Positions 50,525-61,112 of a stretch of 64,000 nucleotides of DNA are shown piece by piece. Numbering within the stretch: position 1 is the stretch's first letter; the number at the start of each line of letters is the position of its first letter. The stretch is taken from NCBI RefSeq assembly GCF_000785105.2, contig NZ_CP018906.1:558001-622000 (forward strand), written 5' to 3'. The DNA comes from Lentilactobacillus curieae (GTDB lineage: Bacteria > Bacillota > Bacilli > Lactobacillales > Lactobacillaceae). The notes under the pieces are model-generated. The model had not been told where the DNA came from. It worked only from the letters and a program-made list of their open reading frames with translations, and ran no database searches. The position numbers were made by a program, and so were the translations under genes.

Positions 50525-53515
50525 TTATTCGCGAATTTCAGCTTCGTCTTTAACTCGTTTAAACTTAATATCTGTGTCAACAGCTTTGAAATGTTTTTCA
50601 CCGGAAATGATTTTTTCTCGTTCATGTGGCCTTAACTGCTCGTCACTAACATTACCTTTTGTTTCAACAATAAAGTAAAGATGTTGTTCATTATCTTCTT
50701 CATAAAGTAATGCCCAATCTGGATTGTATGGCCCAAGTGGTGTGCGAATCTTAAACCAATCTGGCAGTTTTATGTAAAACTTCACATAGTCATCCATCTC
50801 GGCTTTTTTAGCAAATTCTTTTTCAATCGCCGAGTCGGTCACAATGTAGTCATACACAGTTTTGTGCTTAGTCTCATCAACTTTTACAGAATTACCATTG
50901 TCTCCTAAATATGCACTGAGCGTTTCAGTTGTGAATAATGTTTGCTCATATTCATCATCCGTACGGGTATATTCAATACCATCAACAATTAGCTGATTTT
51001 TAATAGCATTTATAATTTTAGCTGCTTGGTTCATATAGGCTAATGGGTTGTTAATAAAGCTATCCAAATTATTTACAGATTTTAATATCGAAACAAGGGT
51101 TTTTCGCGTTAAATTAGTTTCATTCTGTAAAAATGTTATAATATCTGGCAACTTATATGCACCAGGAGTCTCCGCTTTTACATTACTTTCGCTAGTCTCC
51201 TTTGCTTTCACACCAGCATCACTCATTTGAACCATACCCTTATTATAAAGGTAGGTTCCTCGGCGGGTTTGAATAGAGTTTATTCCTTCTAGCGACTCGT
51301 TTCCATTAATGGCAAAATCTATTAGCTTATTTGAATCAAAGTTAATTTTATATGTCGTCTTGTATTTGATCTTATTCCATAGCTCTAAGAAGTCCTCCGT
51401 TAATGCTTCTTTTACAACTTTGACTTCAACCTTATCCCTAGCATCTTTAATATCAAGACTCTTGACCTTAGACTTAACAACATCCAATATTTTTGAACCA
51501 AGTTCTGAAAACTCTTCGGGAATTTCTAACTCCTGGTCGGCAATCGCTTCCTTCATTTTATCCGTTGCATGACCGGATGAACTTATATAATCCTCATCTT
51601 TAAAGAAATTGAAAAGTTGCTCTGATTTTTTCTTTCCAAAGATTTGCAAATCTTCAGTTACGTTGTCATAAGATTCAATAATGGTAGTAAAGCTATCCTT
51701 ATCAAATACTCCAAAGACAACTCCCTCTTCTTCGTATTCCTTCTGAAGTCCTTCAGCAAATTCTTTATAGCTCTCATTAGCCATAACAGTTAAGGTATTC
51801 ACTTGAAATCCTGGAACCCGCTGGCCTTCTTCATTAACTGCAATACGTAATCCACGACCAATCTTCTGCCGTTTTGTAATCGTATCCTTAGTCTCAATCA
51901 AAGTTGCAATCTGAAATACATTTGGATTATCCCATCCTTCTTTTAGTGCTGAATGAGAGAAAATAAACCTGATTTTATTGGCCTTATCCGTATGATGCTT
52001 CTCTTCATCATAGAAAGTTAACAGTCCTTCTTTATTCTTCATTATCATTTCATAGGTTGATTCATCCGCTTGAGAATCGCCCTTAGTATTTTTTAGCTTC
52101 CCTTTTTTATCAACAGAAAAGTAACCATCATGAACTTCAGAAGCTGGAACGTTAACATCATTTAATACTTTATACTTCGGCAACCGAATTAACTTATTAT
52201 ATTGTTCCTCAAATATTCGTGCATATCTACCAGGAGTCGCATTTCCGTTATCATCATATACACGATAGTTTTCAACCTTATCCAAGAAAAATAGACTCAG
52301 AACCTTAATACGTTGGCCAGATTGTTTAAACTGTAATTCTTTATTCAAATGTTCTTCAATCGTTTTTGAAATTTGATTACGTTTCACCACTTCATCTTCC
52401 AAAGTGGCAGATTCCAGTGTTATTTTGTCCGGCGTGCCAGAAAAATATACTGACTCCAATCCCGGTGTAGCATCAATATCTTGGATGAATCCAACCTCTT
52501 CATATGCTTGAAGCTTGGTCTTAGTGAACATGTCATCCCCTGCTTTGAAACTCAAAATTTTCTTATCAGCATCCTTACTCGTTTTTTTATATACCTCAAT
52601 TCTAGCTGTTATTCCGTTTTTACCCGTCTTAACATCAATCAGCTTCATATGAGCACGATTGCCATCTTCGTCCATTGAAATACTAGCTACTTCAATTTGC
52701 TTAACTAACTGCTTATCATAAGCTTCAACTGCACCGAGTTGATAAACTTTTGGGTAAGAACCATCACGATGAGTAGCTGAATAACGAAATCCCGCCGATG
52801 GATTTAAACTAGTAAGTGCACCTTTTGCCAAGACAGTATTATCTACTGACTGTGGCTCATCAATAATGACAATCGGCCGAGTTTCCGCAATTAAATCAAT
52901 TGGACGTGCTCCCGCGAGTTGATCATTTTCGCGATTCATAACGTTCGTATCCTTATTAAACGCCTGAATCGTTGTAACCATTATGTCGATTGTAGTTGCT
53001 GATGCAAATGACCTAACACGGTCAAGTTTGCTACTATCAAACATAAATAAGTCGTAAGCTACACCATTGTACTGATTCTTAAAGAATTCTTTTGTAATTT
53101 GGAAGGTCTTAAGGACACCTTCCCTAATTGCAACACTTGGTACAACAATAACAAATTTCGTAAACCCATATTTTTTATTCATTTCAAGAATAGTCTTCAA
53201 ATATACAAATGTTTTGCCTGTTCCCGTCTCCATCTCAATATTGAATTGGGGAAAGTTTTTATTGTTTCCAAATAAATTATCACTTGGAACAATACCGTTC
53301 AAAATTTGTACTTTGTTAACATTTTTTAACATTTGCTCTTCGTTAATAATTATACGATTTCCAACCCCGATACCATCACTCGCAAACAACGTTCCTTGAG
53401 GGTCGCTGTTTGTGATAGTAAAATTAGATTCTTTTATTGTCTGGCCTTCAAACACACGTACTGCACTATTCACAGCATCGGTTTGAAAATCAAGAGTATC
53501 AAATTGTATTTTCAA
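50525..53515 (-). CDS. res: Type III restriction enzyme, Res subunit
   Basis: 996 residues. Superfamily 2 helicase with Walker A METGTGKT, DEPQ box (IVIIDEPQS), SATHRDGSYP, and C-terminal motifs HSALKEGWDNPNVF and KRQKIGRGLR; then a C-terminal PD-(D/E)xK nuclease with YNPDWALL and FIVETKGN. It needs the Mod subunit for target recognition. Starts at TTG with GGGAGG upstream, 20 nt after mod. Because mod is frameshifted the complex is probably not functional as sequenced. Confidence 0.94.
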   Translation of the reverse strand: MKIQFDTLDFQTDAVNSAVRVFEGQTIKESNFTITNSDPQGTLFASDGIGVGNRIIINEEQMLKNVNKVQILNGIVPSDNLFGNNKNFPQFNIEMETGTGKTFVYLKTILEMNKKYGFTKFVIVVPSVAIREGVLKTFQITKEFFKNQYNGVAYDLFMFDSSKLDRVRSFASATTIDIMVTTIQAFNKDTNVMNRENDQLAGARPIDLIAETRPIVIIDEPQSVDNTVLAKGALTSLNPSAGFRYSATHRDGSYPKVYQLGAVEAYDKQLVKQIEVASISMDEDGNRAHMKLIDVKTGKNGITARIEVYKKTSKDADKKILSFKAGDDMFTKTKLQAYEEVGFIQDIDATPGLESVYFSGTPDKITLESATLEDEVVKRNQISKTIEEHLNKELQFKQSGQRIKVLSLFFLDKVENYRVYDDNGNATPGRYARIFEEQYNKLIRLPKYKVLNDVNVPASEVHDGYFSVDKKGKLKNTKGDSQADESTYEMIMKNKEGLLTFYDEEKHHTDKANKIRFIFSHSALKEGWDNPNVFQIATLIETKDTITKRQKIGRGLRIAVNEEGQRVPGFQVNTLTVMANESYKEFAEGLQKEYEEEGVVFGVFDKDSFTTIIESYDNVTEDLQIFGKKKSEQLFNFFKDEDYISSSGHATDKMKEAIADQELEIPEEFSELGSKILDVVKSKVKSLDIKDARDKVEVKVVKEALTEDFLELWNKIKYKTTYKINFDSNKLIDFAINGNESLEGINSIQTRRGTYLYNKGMVQMSDAGVKAKETSESNVKAETPGAYKLPDIITFLQNETNLTRKTLVSILKSVNNLDSFINNPLAYMNQAAKIINAIKNQLIVDGIEYTRTDDEYEQTLFTTETLSAYLGDNGNSVKVDETKHKTVYDYIVTDSAIEKEFAKKAEMDDYVKFYIKLPDWFKIRTPLGPYNPDWALLYEEDNEQHLYFIVETKGNVSDEQLRPHEREKIISGEKHFKAVDTDIKFKRVKDEAEIRE

Positions 53516-53535
53516 GTGTATGTACCTCCCTTCCT

Positions 53536-55406
53536 TTAAATACTCAAAATATCATCATACTGAATACCACTTGCGTTTAACCGCTCAATCATATTTAGCT
53601 TTTCACTATCATCAACAAATTTTTCATCTTGCAAAACAACTACTGAATTTTCAGCTTTTTCGTCATCGATTTTCTTAATAATATATCCAGCGATATCACT
53701 CGTAATGTTGTTTCCAAGCACTACAAACATCGAACCAAATGCAATATCATAAATAACTGCATCTCCAACTTTTGTTTCATTGATTGGATAAGTTAAATCA
53801 AGGCCTTGTTTTAACATGATTTCATATACAACATCGAGTGGTTTTGAATCTTCTTCAAAGTTATTAGTGAGTAGTTCAAATTGTTTATTCAAATCTTCTG
53901 GATTTGAATTCCATTTTTTGATATTTGACTTGGAAAGTTCAAATACCTTAAACCCAGTATCAAGCTGTTCTGTTGAAGTAGAACTTTCTTGAATAATTTT
54001 ATTACCAGCAAGCCGAATCCGTTCTTCTGCAATATCTGAAATAGTTTTATACCCATCCTTATAAGCAATATCCTTTTCAGAGAGTTGTTCTGGCAATTGA
54101 ACCATAATAAAGTGACGATCACCACCGTCTTCAGCATTCATCCGCATTACAGCCTCTGCCGTCGTAGCTGAACCACTGAAAAAATCCAGGACAATTGAAT
54201 CTTGATTAGAATACAATTCAACAATTCGTTGAACCAACGGTACTGGTTTAGGATATGAAAAATATGCTTTATCATTAAAAAGATGCTTTAGATATTGGCT
54301 AGCACTTTGGGAATGTCCTACGTCTTCGTATTTCCATATTGTCATTGGAGTAACAGTTTCTTTTACCTCAGACGCAAATCTCTTGTATGAGGGTGCGTTA
54401 TTTCCATCCATTCCAAACCATACACGATTATCAGCACGCAATTCATCATATTTTTCCTTTGAAAATCTCCAAGAATATCCACTTGGCGGCATTACCTTCC
54501 TTCCTGAAGGAGTGACAATTTCATATATATTTTTTTCATTTGCTGGACCAACAGAGAAGTTATCAGCTTTATATGGGCCTCTATAATCATTGTCAGGATT
54601 TTTATACATTTTTGTTTGTTTAGATAATCTAGATATTCCGTTGGACTGCACCAACTCACGATTCTTTGCATAGACCAATATATAATCATGACTTTGAGAA
54701 AAATTTTTCTTCAAGTTGATTGGGGCATACGCCCTTTCCCAAACAACCTGTGCTAAAAAATTTTTCTCTCCAAATATCTCATCACATATTTTCCGTAAGT
54801 TATGATCTTCCGTGTCATCGATACTAATAAAACAACTCCATCTTCGGTCAATAAGTTTCTCGCAAGCTTTAATCTTGGATACATCATATTTAGCCAATCA
54901 GTATGATAACGGCCATTTGTTTCTGAATTAACACTTAACTTATTGCCTTCATTATCAACCTGACCAGTCTGCTCTAGGTAATTTTCTAAGGAATCCGAAA
55001 AGTTGTCGTTATACACAAAATCTTTTCCCGTATTATAAGGTGGATCTACATATATCATTTTTACTTTTTTAGCATATGATTTCTGCAAAGTCTTTAAAAC
55101 TTCTAGGTTATCGCCTTCAATATATATATTTTGGGTTTTATCCCAATCCTTAGACTTTTCCTTGTTCGGCTTTAATGTAGCTACAGTTGGTTGTTGTGCC
55201 AGCTTCATTGCCTGCTTCTTTCCATTCCAAGTAAAACTATAGCGTTCTGGTGCTGTTTCAATCTGATCACCAAGAATCAAACGCAGCTTATCAAAATCAA
55301 TCTTTTTCTCAGTTAGTACTTCAGGAAACAATTCCTTCAGCTTTTCAACATTTTGCTCAGTAATATCAAGTGAATTTGAAGGCACTTGATTATTCTCATC
55401 CATCAT
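53536..55406 (-). pseudogene. mod: Type III modification methyltransferase Mod, frameshifted
   Basis: Two overlapping frames together make one Mod. The first (55406-54753) has DKTQNIYIEGDNLEVLKTL and MIYVDPPYNTGKDFVYN, then runs out of frame. The second (open 54897-53536) picks up at FISIDDTEDHNLRKICDEIFGEKNF and includes the target region and LDFFSGSATTAEAVMRM. The break is at a run of four A (54829-54832, T on the coding strand): one more base would join GVV to FISIDD. Nothing else in the gene looks damaged, so this is a recent indel, an error, or a switch point. As written no full Mod is made. Confidence 0.88.
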
Positions 55407-55434
55407 AAATTAGATTTCCTTTCACACTTTCATC

Positions 55435-56157
55435 CTAATGATTAATTTCACTTGAAAACTCATCCTTCAATTTCTTCAACTTCATTTGCATGTCAATTTT
55501 ACGATTCAGCTGAGGTTCTTTTTTTATATTGCTACGCAAATCTTCCATCTGCTTTTTCAAATCATCAAGTTTATCTTTCTTTTCACTATCGATATGCCCT
55601 ACAGTTTCACCATATTGTACTTTAGCCATAAATGTAGCAATTTCATCACGTATTCCATCATAAAGTACTTTCATGTTTTGATTTGGCAGATTGATAAATG
55701 ATATCCGATGTAAAACCATTTGTAATTCTTCATCTTGATAGACAGGTGACGGATAAATATTTGCTAAGTTCAAGTAACCGGTTGATTTTTTTTCAAATCG
55801 GCCAGTATAAATAGTAAAACTGTCCGGTTCATCAGTGAGAATTACTAATGGATACGGAATCAATAACGACAACATTTTATATATTTTAGTTGAGTCACCT
55901 TTTCCTTTAGTTTTCACATAAAGGAATTGGATTTCTTGATAAAGTTCCTTATCATCTTCATATACATCTATGTTTGTATTATCTTTTCTCAAAGTAGCTA
56001 AAACATATATATTTTGCACAGAATCTTGTAAAAAATGCTTGTCAGTCGCTTCTTTCATATGTGGATAGATTTGAGTTTTTGGCAAATTACGATTAATAAT
56101 CGTACTGTTTGGAAAACCCCACCATTTTATAACGTCTTTTGTTTCCAAATGTATCAC
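55435..56157 (-). CDS. DUF4391 domain-containing protein
   Basis: 240 residues. N-terminal VIKWWGFPNSTIINRNLPKTQIY and QEIQFLYVKTK resemble the DUF4391 family, which I know from restriction loci combining a large SNF2 helicase with type III-like mod/res genes. The C-terminal 40 residues are a lysine-rich coiled coil (KDKLDDLKKQMEDLRSNI). Function unknown. GTG start immediately after the helicase stop, so translation is coupled. Confidence 0.75.
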   Translation of the reverse strand: MIHLETKDVIKWWGFPNSTIINRNLPKTQIYPHMKEATDKHFLQDSVQNIYVLATLRKDNTNIDVYEDDKELYQEIQFLYVKTKGKGDSTKIYKMLSLLIPYPLVILTDEPDSFTIYTGRFEKKSTGYLNLANIYPSPVYQDEELQMVLHRISFINLPNQNMKVLYDGIRDEIATFMAKVQYGETVGHIDSEKKDKLDDLKKQMEDLRSNIKKEPQLNRKIDMQMKLKKLKDEFSSEINH

Positions 56158-59100
56158 CTACTTAATTATTAAAAATGATATTAATTCTACATCATCTAAG
56201 TTATTCAATAATTCTGTCTGCAAATTTGTGCCTCCTGGAGAGAATAACGATCCCATGCCTACTTCGTCTTGTTTACCTTTAATTGCTTCAATAGCTTTAC
56301 TTAATATTTCTGAGTAAACAGACATATCTCTTCCACCGCTTGTTTCCGCATAGAATTTATCCACTAATGGCTGATTAACAGTGCTTTTGCCGACTGTTAA
56401 CTTCTTAAAAAAGTCCAATGCCTGCTTGGCATACATATAATTAACTTTTGTAGTTCCATCCATCCTCATGTAAACCACAATATATGGCAAGATACTATTA
56501 TCTTTGCCAAATTCATCAGTTTGCTGTTTTAAAGTTAAAATAACACCTGGTTCAGCTTCAGAAAATCCACTTGTATCAGTGATTGCATACATTCCTAGTG
56601 GAGCCTCATTCAACAGTTTTTCGTGATCTTTTAGTGCATTTTGTAAATCAGCCTTAAAATCATTAAAGGTCATATCTGTGATTGAAATTGCCCCATGAAC
56701 ATCTTCCAAATCAACTACTTGAGTTTGCAACTGCTGCAACTGTTTCTTACGGTATTTCAAATCATTCATTTCTTTATTGGGCTTAATATTAAGTAAATCA
56801 TCTTCACCCGTCGCTGCAGTATCCAACATCACCATTCTTCCCTTGGCTCGTTGTTCCAGATTAAGATAAGTATCTAAGTCCACGTTTGGCCAAAAATTAA
56901 CTAACTGAATTCGTTTGTTTTTTGAGCCAATACGGTCAATACGACCAAAACGCTGAATTACACGCACAGGATTCCAATGAATATCATAATTGATCAGATA
57001 ATCTGCGTCTTGTAAGTTTTGCCCTTCCGATATTGTATCTGTCGCAATAAGCAATTCAATTTCTTCAGTGGCATTTGGGTTAATTTGAGCGCGACCTTTT
57101 GATATTGGTGAAAAGTTCGTTAAGATATCACTCATCTCATTTGCGTTAACTCCACGCATGGTTGTCTTGTTCGGTGTTGAACCACCTGTAATTAATGCCG
57201 AATTAAATCCAAAATTGTCTTTAACTTTATTTGCTAAATTTTCATATAGATAATTTGCAGTATCAGCAAACGCAGTAAATACAATAATCTTTTTGTTGTT
57301 TCGGTTAATTGGATGCTCATACTTATCCTTAATAATTTTTTCTAAGTCTATGAGCTTAGCATCTTTTTCAGGGGTTACCTTATGTGTAATATTTTGAAGT
57401 TGTTTCAATTCAAGCAAATCTTCTTTAAGTGCTTGTGGCCACTGCAATAGATCCATATCACCAATTAATATTTTTGTCTTCGTACCAACTGATTGTTCAT
57501 CAAACGCATTTTCCAGATCTTCATCATCAAAGTCCGTAATACTTGGCATTTCAACATCATTAGACTGACTGGCTTTGATATTGTCTAGGATTTCTTCAAT
57601 ACCGTTAACCATTCGGTCTATGGTTAATCCAAATGAAAAGATTGAACTTTCAAGTCGCTTGAATAAATTAGCCCGAATCAAGTTACCCAGTTCTTGCTCA
57701 CGGTCTGTTTGCCTAAATGCGGATTTTCCATCTTTCACCTTGGTATCATATAGGTCTTCGTAATACCTACGTTTCACGGGTAGAACATACTTAAGTGGCT
57801 TATACATTGCCATGTTTAAGCGTCCAATGGATTCATACACATTTTTTAAATTAGGAAACTCTCCCGATGCATCGATATCAGGCTTAACAGTTTTTGGTTT
57901 TAACCTCTCTGGAAAGCTACCAAGTGAAGCAGTATCATAATACTTTTCAATATGCTTACGACTACGTGCAATCGTCACCATATCCAATAGCTTAAAGTAA
58001 TCAGGGTTAACTGTATCAAGAAAATTTTGGGTTGTTCGTTCATTTTCATCAAGTTCCATCCACTGATTAAAAGCACGTTGGGCAGATCTCAATGTAGTGT
58101 CAATATCTTCGATTCCATATTCAGCTAGTGCATCAGTTTTTCCTTCGGTAATAAAACCAATTTGATTTTTCAAATCATTCATTTGGTTATTAATTGGCGT
58201 AGCTGAAAGCATAAGCACCTTAGTCCTACGACCTTTTTTTATAATGTCTTCCATTAAGCGTTGATACCGAGTTTTTGTTTCTCGATTTACACTAGTATCA
58301 TTATTACGAAAATTATGAGATTCATCTATTACCACTAAATCAAAATCTGACCATAAAAACGAATCCAGTTTAATTCCATCACTTTCACCTTTATATCTAC
58401 TAAGATCTGTATGATTCAAAACTGTGTAATTAAAGTAATCATCTACTAATACATTACGCACATCTGGTCTAGTATAGAGTGTCCAATTATCTCTCAAACG
58501 TTTTGGAGCAAGAACTAAGACGCGTTTACGTTGCAGTTCATAATACTTTATAACTGCCAATGCAGAAAATGTTTTTCCTAAACCAACAGAATCAGCAAGT
58601 ATTACTCCATTATATTTTTCAAGTTTACGAATAAGACCCATTACACCATCTTTTTGAAATTGATAAAGCTTATTCCAGATGACAGATTCCTTAAATCCAG
58701 AACCATCGGGAGCGACATCCTGTTCATCAAGTTCTTCTAGCTTGTCATGAAAAATATGATATAGAGACACAAAGTAAAGCCATTCGGGTGTGTTTTCCTG
58801 ATAAATAGTTCTTACTTTATCAAGAACTTTGTTAGTCACTTCTTTAGACTTGTCAGAATCATTCCAAATCCTATCAAAATCCGCTTTAAGCCCTTCAAAA
58901 TAATCGGCGTCAACGTCAGCATCTGAACCACCAATTGCCGTCATCGAAGATAAATTATTAGACTCAGTAATTCCTAACCCATCCGAAGTAAACTTGAACA
59001 TTCCTGGTATTGCTAGACTATCTTTGATGTCTTTGTCATTAAGAATCAATAACTGATCGAGTGCACTTTGATCTGGGCTTAACTGTTTAACATTTACTTT

Positions 59101-59427
59101 ATCTTCTATAAGCTGAGCTGTCTCACGAGCAATAAAAGCTGTGTTCATCTTATTTCTCAACTTGATTTCATACTTATTTCCATATACACCGTCACTGTCC
59201 TGTGCTATTTCATACCTTTTTAAAAAACTCGTCTCTTCTTTTTCAAAAAAACTTTTCGTTAAAATAAGTCTTAATTCTTTTGACTGCTTAATTTCCTTTT
59301 GTAGCGCGTGAAAAGCAAAAATAGAAAATGCAGCTGTCTGTATACTTATTTTCGAATGAGTATTAACCTTGTCGCTTATTAAGTTTTTTAAGGTGTTATC
59401 ACCTTTGTTATTTACCAGCTTTGGCAC
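56158..59427 (-). CDS. SNF2-family DEAD/DEAH helicase with N-terminal PLD-like region
   Basis: 1089 residues. Residues about 1-130 resemble the phospholipase-D-like domain that precedes such helicases (LRLILTKSFFEKEE). The motor has ILADSVGLGKTFSALAVI (Walker A), VIDESHNFRN (DESH), LMLSATPINNQ (motif III), and ATDTISEGQNLQDADYLINYD with QRFGRIDRIGS (motifs V/VI). It is the first gene of helicase-DUF4391-mod-res. GTG start with GGGGAGG upstream. A DNA-translocating defence role with the type III genes is likely. Confidence 0.9.
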   Translation of the reverse strand: MPKLVNNKGDNTLKNLISDKVNTHSKISIQTAAFSIFAFHALQKEIKQSKELRLILTKSFFEKEETSFLKRYEIAQDSDGVYGNKYEIKLRNKMNTAFIARETAQLIEDKVNVKQLSPDQSALDQLLILNDKDIKDSLAIPGMFKFTSDGLGITESNNLSSMTAIGGSDADVDADYFEGLKADFDRIWNDSDKSKEVTNKVLDKVRTIYQENTPEWLYFVSLYHIFHDKLEELDEQDVAPDGSGFKESVIWNKLYQFQKDGVMGLIRKLEKYNGVILADSVGLGKTFSALAVIKYYELQRKRVLVLAPKRLRDNWTLYTRPDVRNVLVDDYFNYTVLNHTDLSRYKGESDGIKLDSFLWSDFDLVVIDESHNFRNNDTSVNRETKTRYQRLMEDIIKKGRRTKVLMLSATPINNQMNDLKNQIGFITEGKTDALAEYGIEDIDTTLRSAQRAFNQWMELDENERTTQNFLDTVNPDYFKLLDMVTIARSRKHIEKYYDTASLGSFPERLKPKTVKPDIDASGEFPNLKNVYESIGRLNMAMYKPLKYVLPVKRRYYEDLYDTKVKDGKSAFRQTDREQELGNLIRANLFKRLESSIFSFGLTIDRMVNGIEEILDNIKASQSNDVEMPSITDFDDEDLENAFDEQSVGTKTKILIGDMDLLQWPQALKEDLLELKQLQNITHKVTPEKDAKLIDLEKIIKDKYEHPINRNNKKIIVFTAFADTANYLYENLANKVKDNFGFNSALITGGSTPNKTTMRGVNANEMSDILTNFSPISKGRAQINPNATEEIELLIATDTISEGQNLQDADYLINYDIHWNPVRVIQRFGRIDRIGSKNKRIQLVNFWPNVDLDTYLNLEQRAKGRMVMLDTAATGEDDLLNIKPNKEMNDLKYRKKQLQQLQTQVVDLEDVHGAISITDMTFNDFKADLQNALKDHEKLLNEAPLGMYAITDTSGFSEAEPGVILTLKQQTDEFGKDNSILPYIVVYMRMDGTTKVNYMYAKQALDFFKKLTVGKSTVNQPLVDKFYAETSGGRDMSVYSEILSKAIEAIKGKQDEVGMGSLFSPGGTNLQTELLNNLDDVELISFLIIK

Positions 59428-60270
59428 AACTTACCTCCCCAAAGAATATCAATTTCAACTTCAATTGTTTTGTTATATAACTTTATGCTTTTAAATGATC
59501 TCAAACACAATTAAAAGCTAAGAAATATTCCAATAGTATTATGATTATTCGTATCAGTACGTTAAAAGTAATTATTTTATTCCGAAATTAAATGTAGCAA
59601 AGTTGTACTGATAATGTCAACGGGTAAAAGGCTTAACCAGGGCATATAAACTTGATGAATTCTTATTTGTCGAATTTAATGTAAGTTGACCTTTGATTAT
59701 TAAATAATATGCCTATCTCCAATTGCCTAAATTACTAGTTAAAATATCTGATATTGATTTACCATGCCACTAGTTCACTAACCCAAAGATATATAAATAT
59801 TTCTTTCAAATATAAAAAGGTACCGATAATATTTATCGGTACCACAATGGCTCTGCTAACTGACCAACACCTTTATGCCAATACCCACCAATGTCTCAAT
59901 TCTTACTCGGTAGTTTCAGCAACGCATGAGCAACTTTGTTTCGCTTAAATTATGTGATTTATTCATCATTTTGAAGTTGCTTTTTCTTTCTTAGTCCGTC
60001 AATTTCGCCATTTATTTTACATTGGAATGACCTTATTAAGCACAGGAGTTACTAATGTCAGATCAATGTGTTGCCTTTTTTCTATTACCCCAAAATATGT
60101 AAAAAGCCACCTAAAACACTCAAACACCTATTCCCCCGCCTTTCTTAGTGCTATGCTTATAATGGCGTAGAAGAAAGTAAAGGTGGCGAACTATTTATTC
60201 AGCGGTTATAAATCTAACTATCTATTATTAATACATATTCGCCACTCAAAAAGGGACGGTGAAGACCAAC
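59428..60270. other. AT-rich gene-poor stretch
   Basis: No full gene is supported. On the minus strand near 60045-59965 a short frame (about 24 residues, KINGEIDGLRKKKQLQNDE) looks like the end of a lost gene. A plus-strand extended -10 (TGCTATGCT, 60149-60157) precedes the 35-residue ORF. A strong minus-strand terminator lies at 59811-59843. Confidence 0.5.
59811..59843 (-). terminator. Palindromic terminator, minus strand
   Basis: GGTACCGATAA pairs perfectly with TTATCGGTACC around a 3-nt loop; the minus strand continues with TTTTTATA. No intact minus-strand gene precedes it, so it is probably the terminator of a decayed gene or of a small RNA. Confidence 0.65.
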
Positions 60271-60378
60271 ATGAAGAGTCATTTTGATGGATCAGACATT
60301 GGTGTTGATATCATTATTATTGGAGCAACAATTATATACTGCATTTTTTTTGTAGAGTTTTGTATTGATCTATTTTGA
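60271..60378 (+). CDS. Small membrane peptide, 35 residues
   Basis: ATG 60271 to TGA 60378. The first 12 residues are polar (MKSHFDGSDIGV), the rest one hydrophobic segment rich in Ile/Phe with two Cys. GGTGAAG lies upstream at fair distance and an extended -10 TGCTATGCT is about 115 nt before the start; a terminator follows. No family recognised. It is too short to be certain. Confidence 0.4.
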   Translation: MKSHFDGSDIGVDIIIIGATIIYCIFFVEFCIDLF

Positions 60379-60393
60379 CCAACTCTTTTTTCT

Positions 60394-60429
60394 AAAAAAA
60401 GAGGTCGAGGAAATTACCTCGGCCTCTTT
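60394..60429. terminator. Bidirectional terminator
   Basis: AGAGGCCGAGG pairs with CCTCGACCTCT (one G-U or mismatch), followed by TTTTTT on the minus strand and CTTTCATTT on the plus strand. Confidence 0.8.
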
Positions 60430-60443
60430 CATTTATATTAATC

Positions 60444-61112
60444 CTAAAACTCCAACCTCTCCACACTCCTCAAACTTGCCCAGTACGTTAGTGCCAAAAT
60501 CACAATGGTCACTAACCCTGCTGCAATCATGAAAGGTGTGAAACCGTCATCTATATATAGTTCCATCAATTTATCCCAGGCGTTTTGCCCAAAATCTGTC
60601 TTGGTAAAGATCCAGGATGCTAATCCCAGAATCAAAACAACTGCAGCGCCAATTCCGGACACGAACATCTGGGTTTTGGTTGGACCAAACTTAATCTGGA
60701 GCGGAATCAGTGCAAAGCCCACAACGGTAATTGCCATGCAAACTAAGGCAATCTGATTGATTAATGACTGCTCCTCCACCGACCAATTTAGCAGATTGTG
60801 GAAAATATACATCGCAATGATGGTCAGCACAAATGAATCAATCATTAACGCCAACAATATGCTGAACTTTTCCGTCACGTACTGTTTTCGCGTTATCGGC
60901 GTAGTGAAAAGAAATTTCAGACCATTATTTTCTTGATCACTAGAAATTAAAAACAGGGTTATGAACTCCATGTTTACGCCAATAATTGCCATTGTAATAT
61001 ACAGTCCCGTTGCCCCAAACAACATTGGATCCAACATTGCCAGGAAAGAAATTATAAATGCCATTGCCAACTTTTTGATGGCAATTCCATCACGTACGAA
61101 TAAACTACTCAT
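60444..61112 (-). CDS. ABC-2 type transporter permease
   Basis: About 222 residues with six predicted membrane segments (e.g. MAFIISFLAMLDPMLFG, then LLALMIDSFVLTIIAMYIF) and the intracellular segment TTPITRKQYVTEKF typical of ABC-2 permeases. Forms an exporter with the ATPase upstream, which it overlaps by 8 nt. ATG 61112 has GGAGGG upstream. Confidence 0.85.
   Translation of the reverse strand: MSSLFVRDGIAIKKLAMAFIISFLAMLDPMLFGATGLYITMAIIGVNMEFITLFLISSDQENNGLKFLFTTPITRKQYVTEKFSILLALMIDSFVLTIIAMYIFHNLLNWSVEEQSLINQIALVCMAITVVGFALIPLQIKFGPTKTQMFVSGIGAAVVLILGLASWIFTKTDFGQNAWDKLMELYIDDGFTPFMIAAGLVTIVILALTYWASLRSVERLEF

Noticed and set aside
59754-59948. 64-residue plus-strand ORF
   Set aside because: No ribosome binding site, runs through the palindromic terminator, and has no coding character.
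60055-60102. 15-residue ORF with AGGAG ribosome binding site
   Set aside because: Very short, no promoter or terminator of its own, and no recognisable composition.
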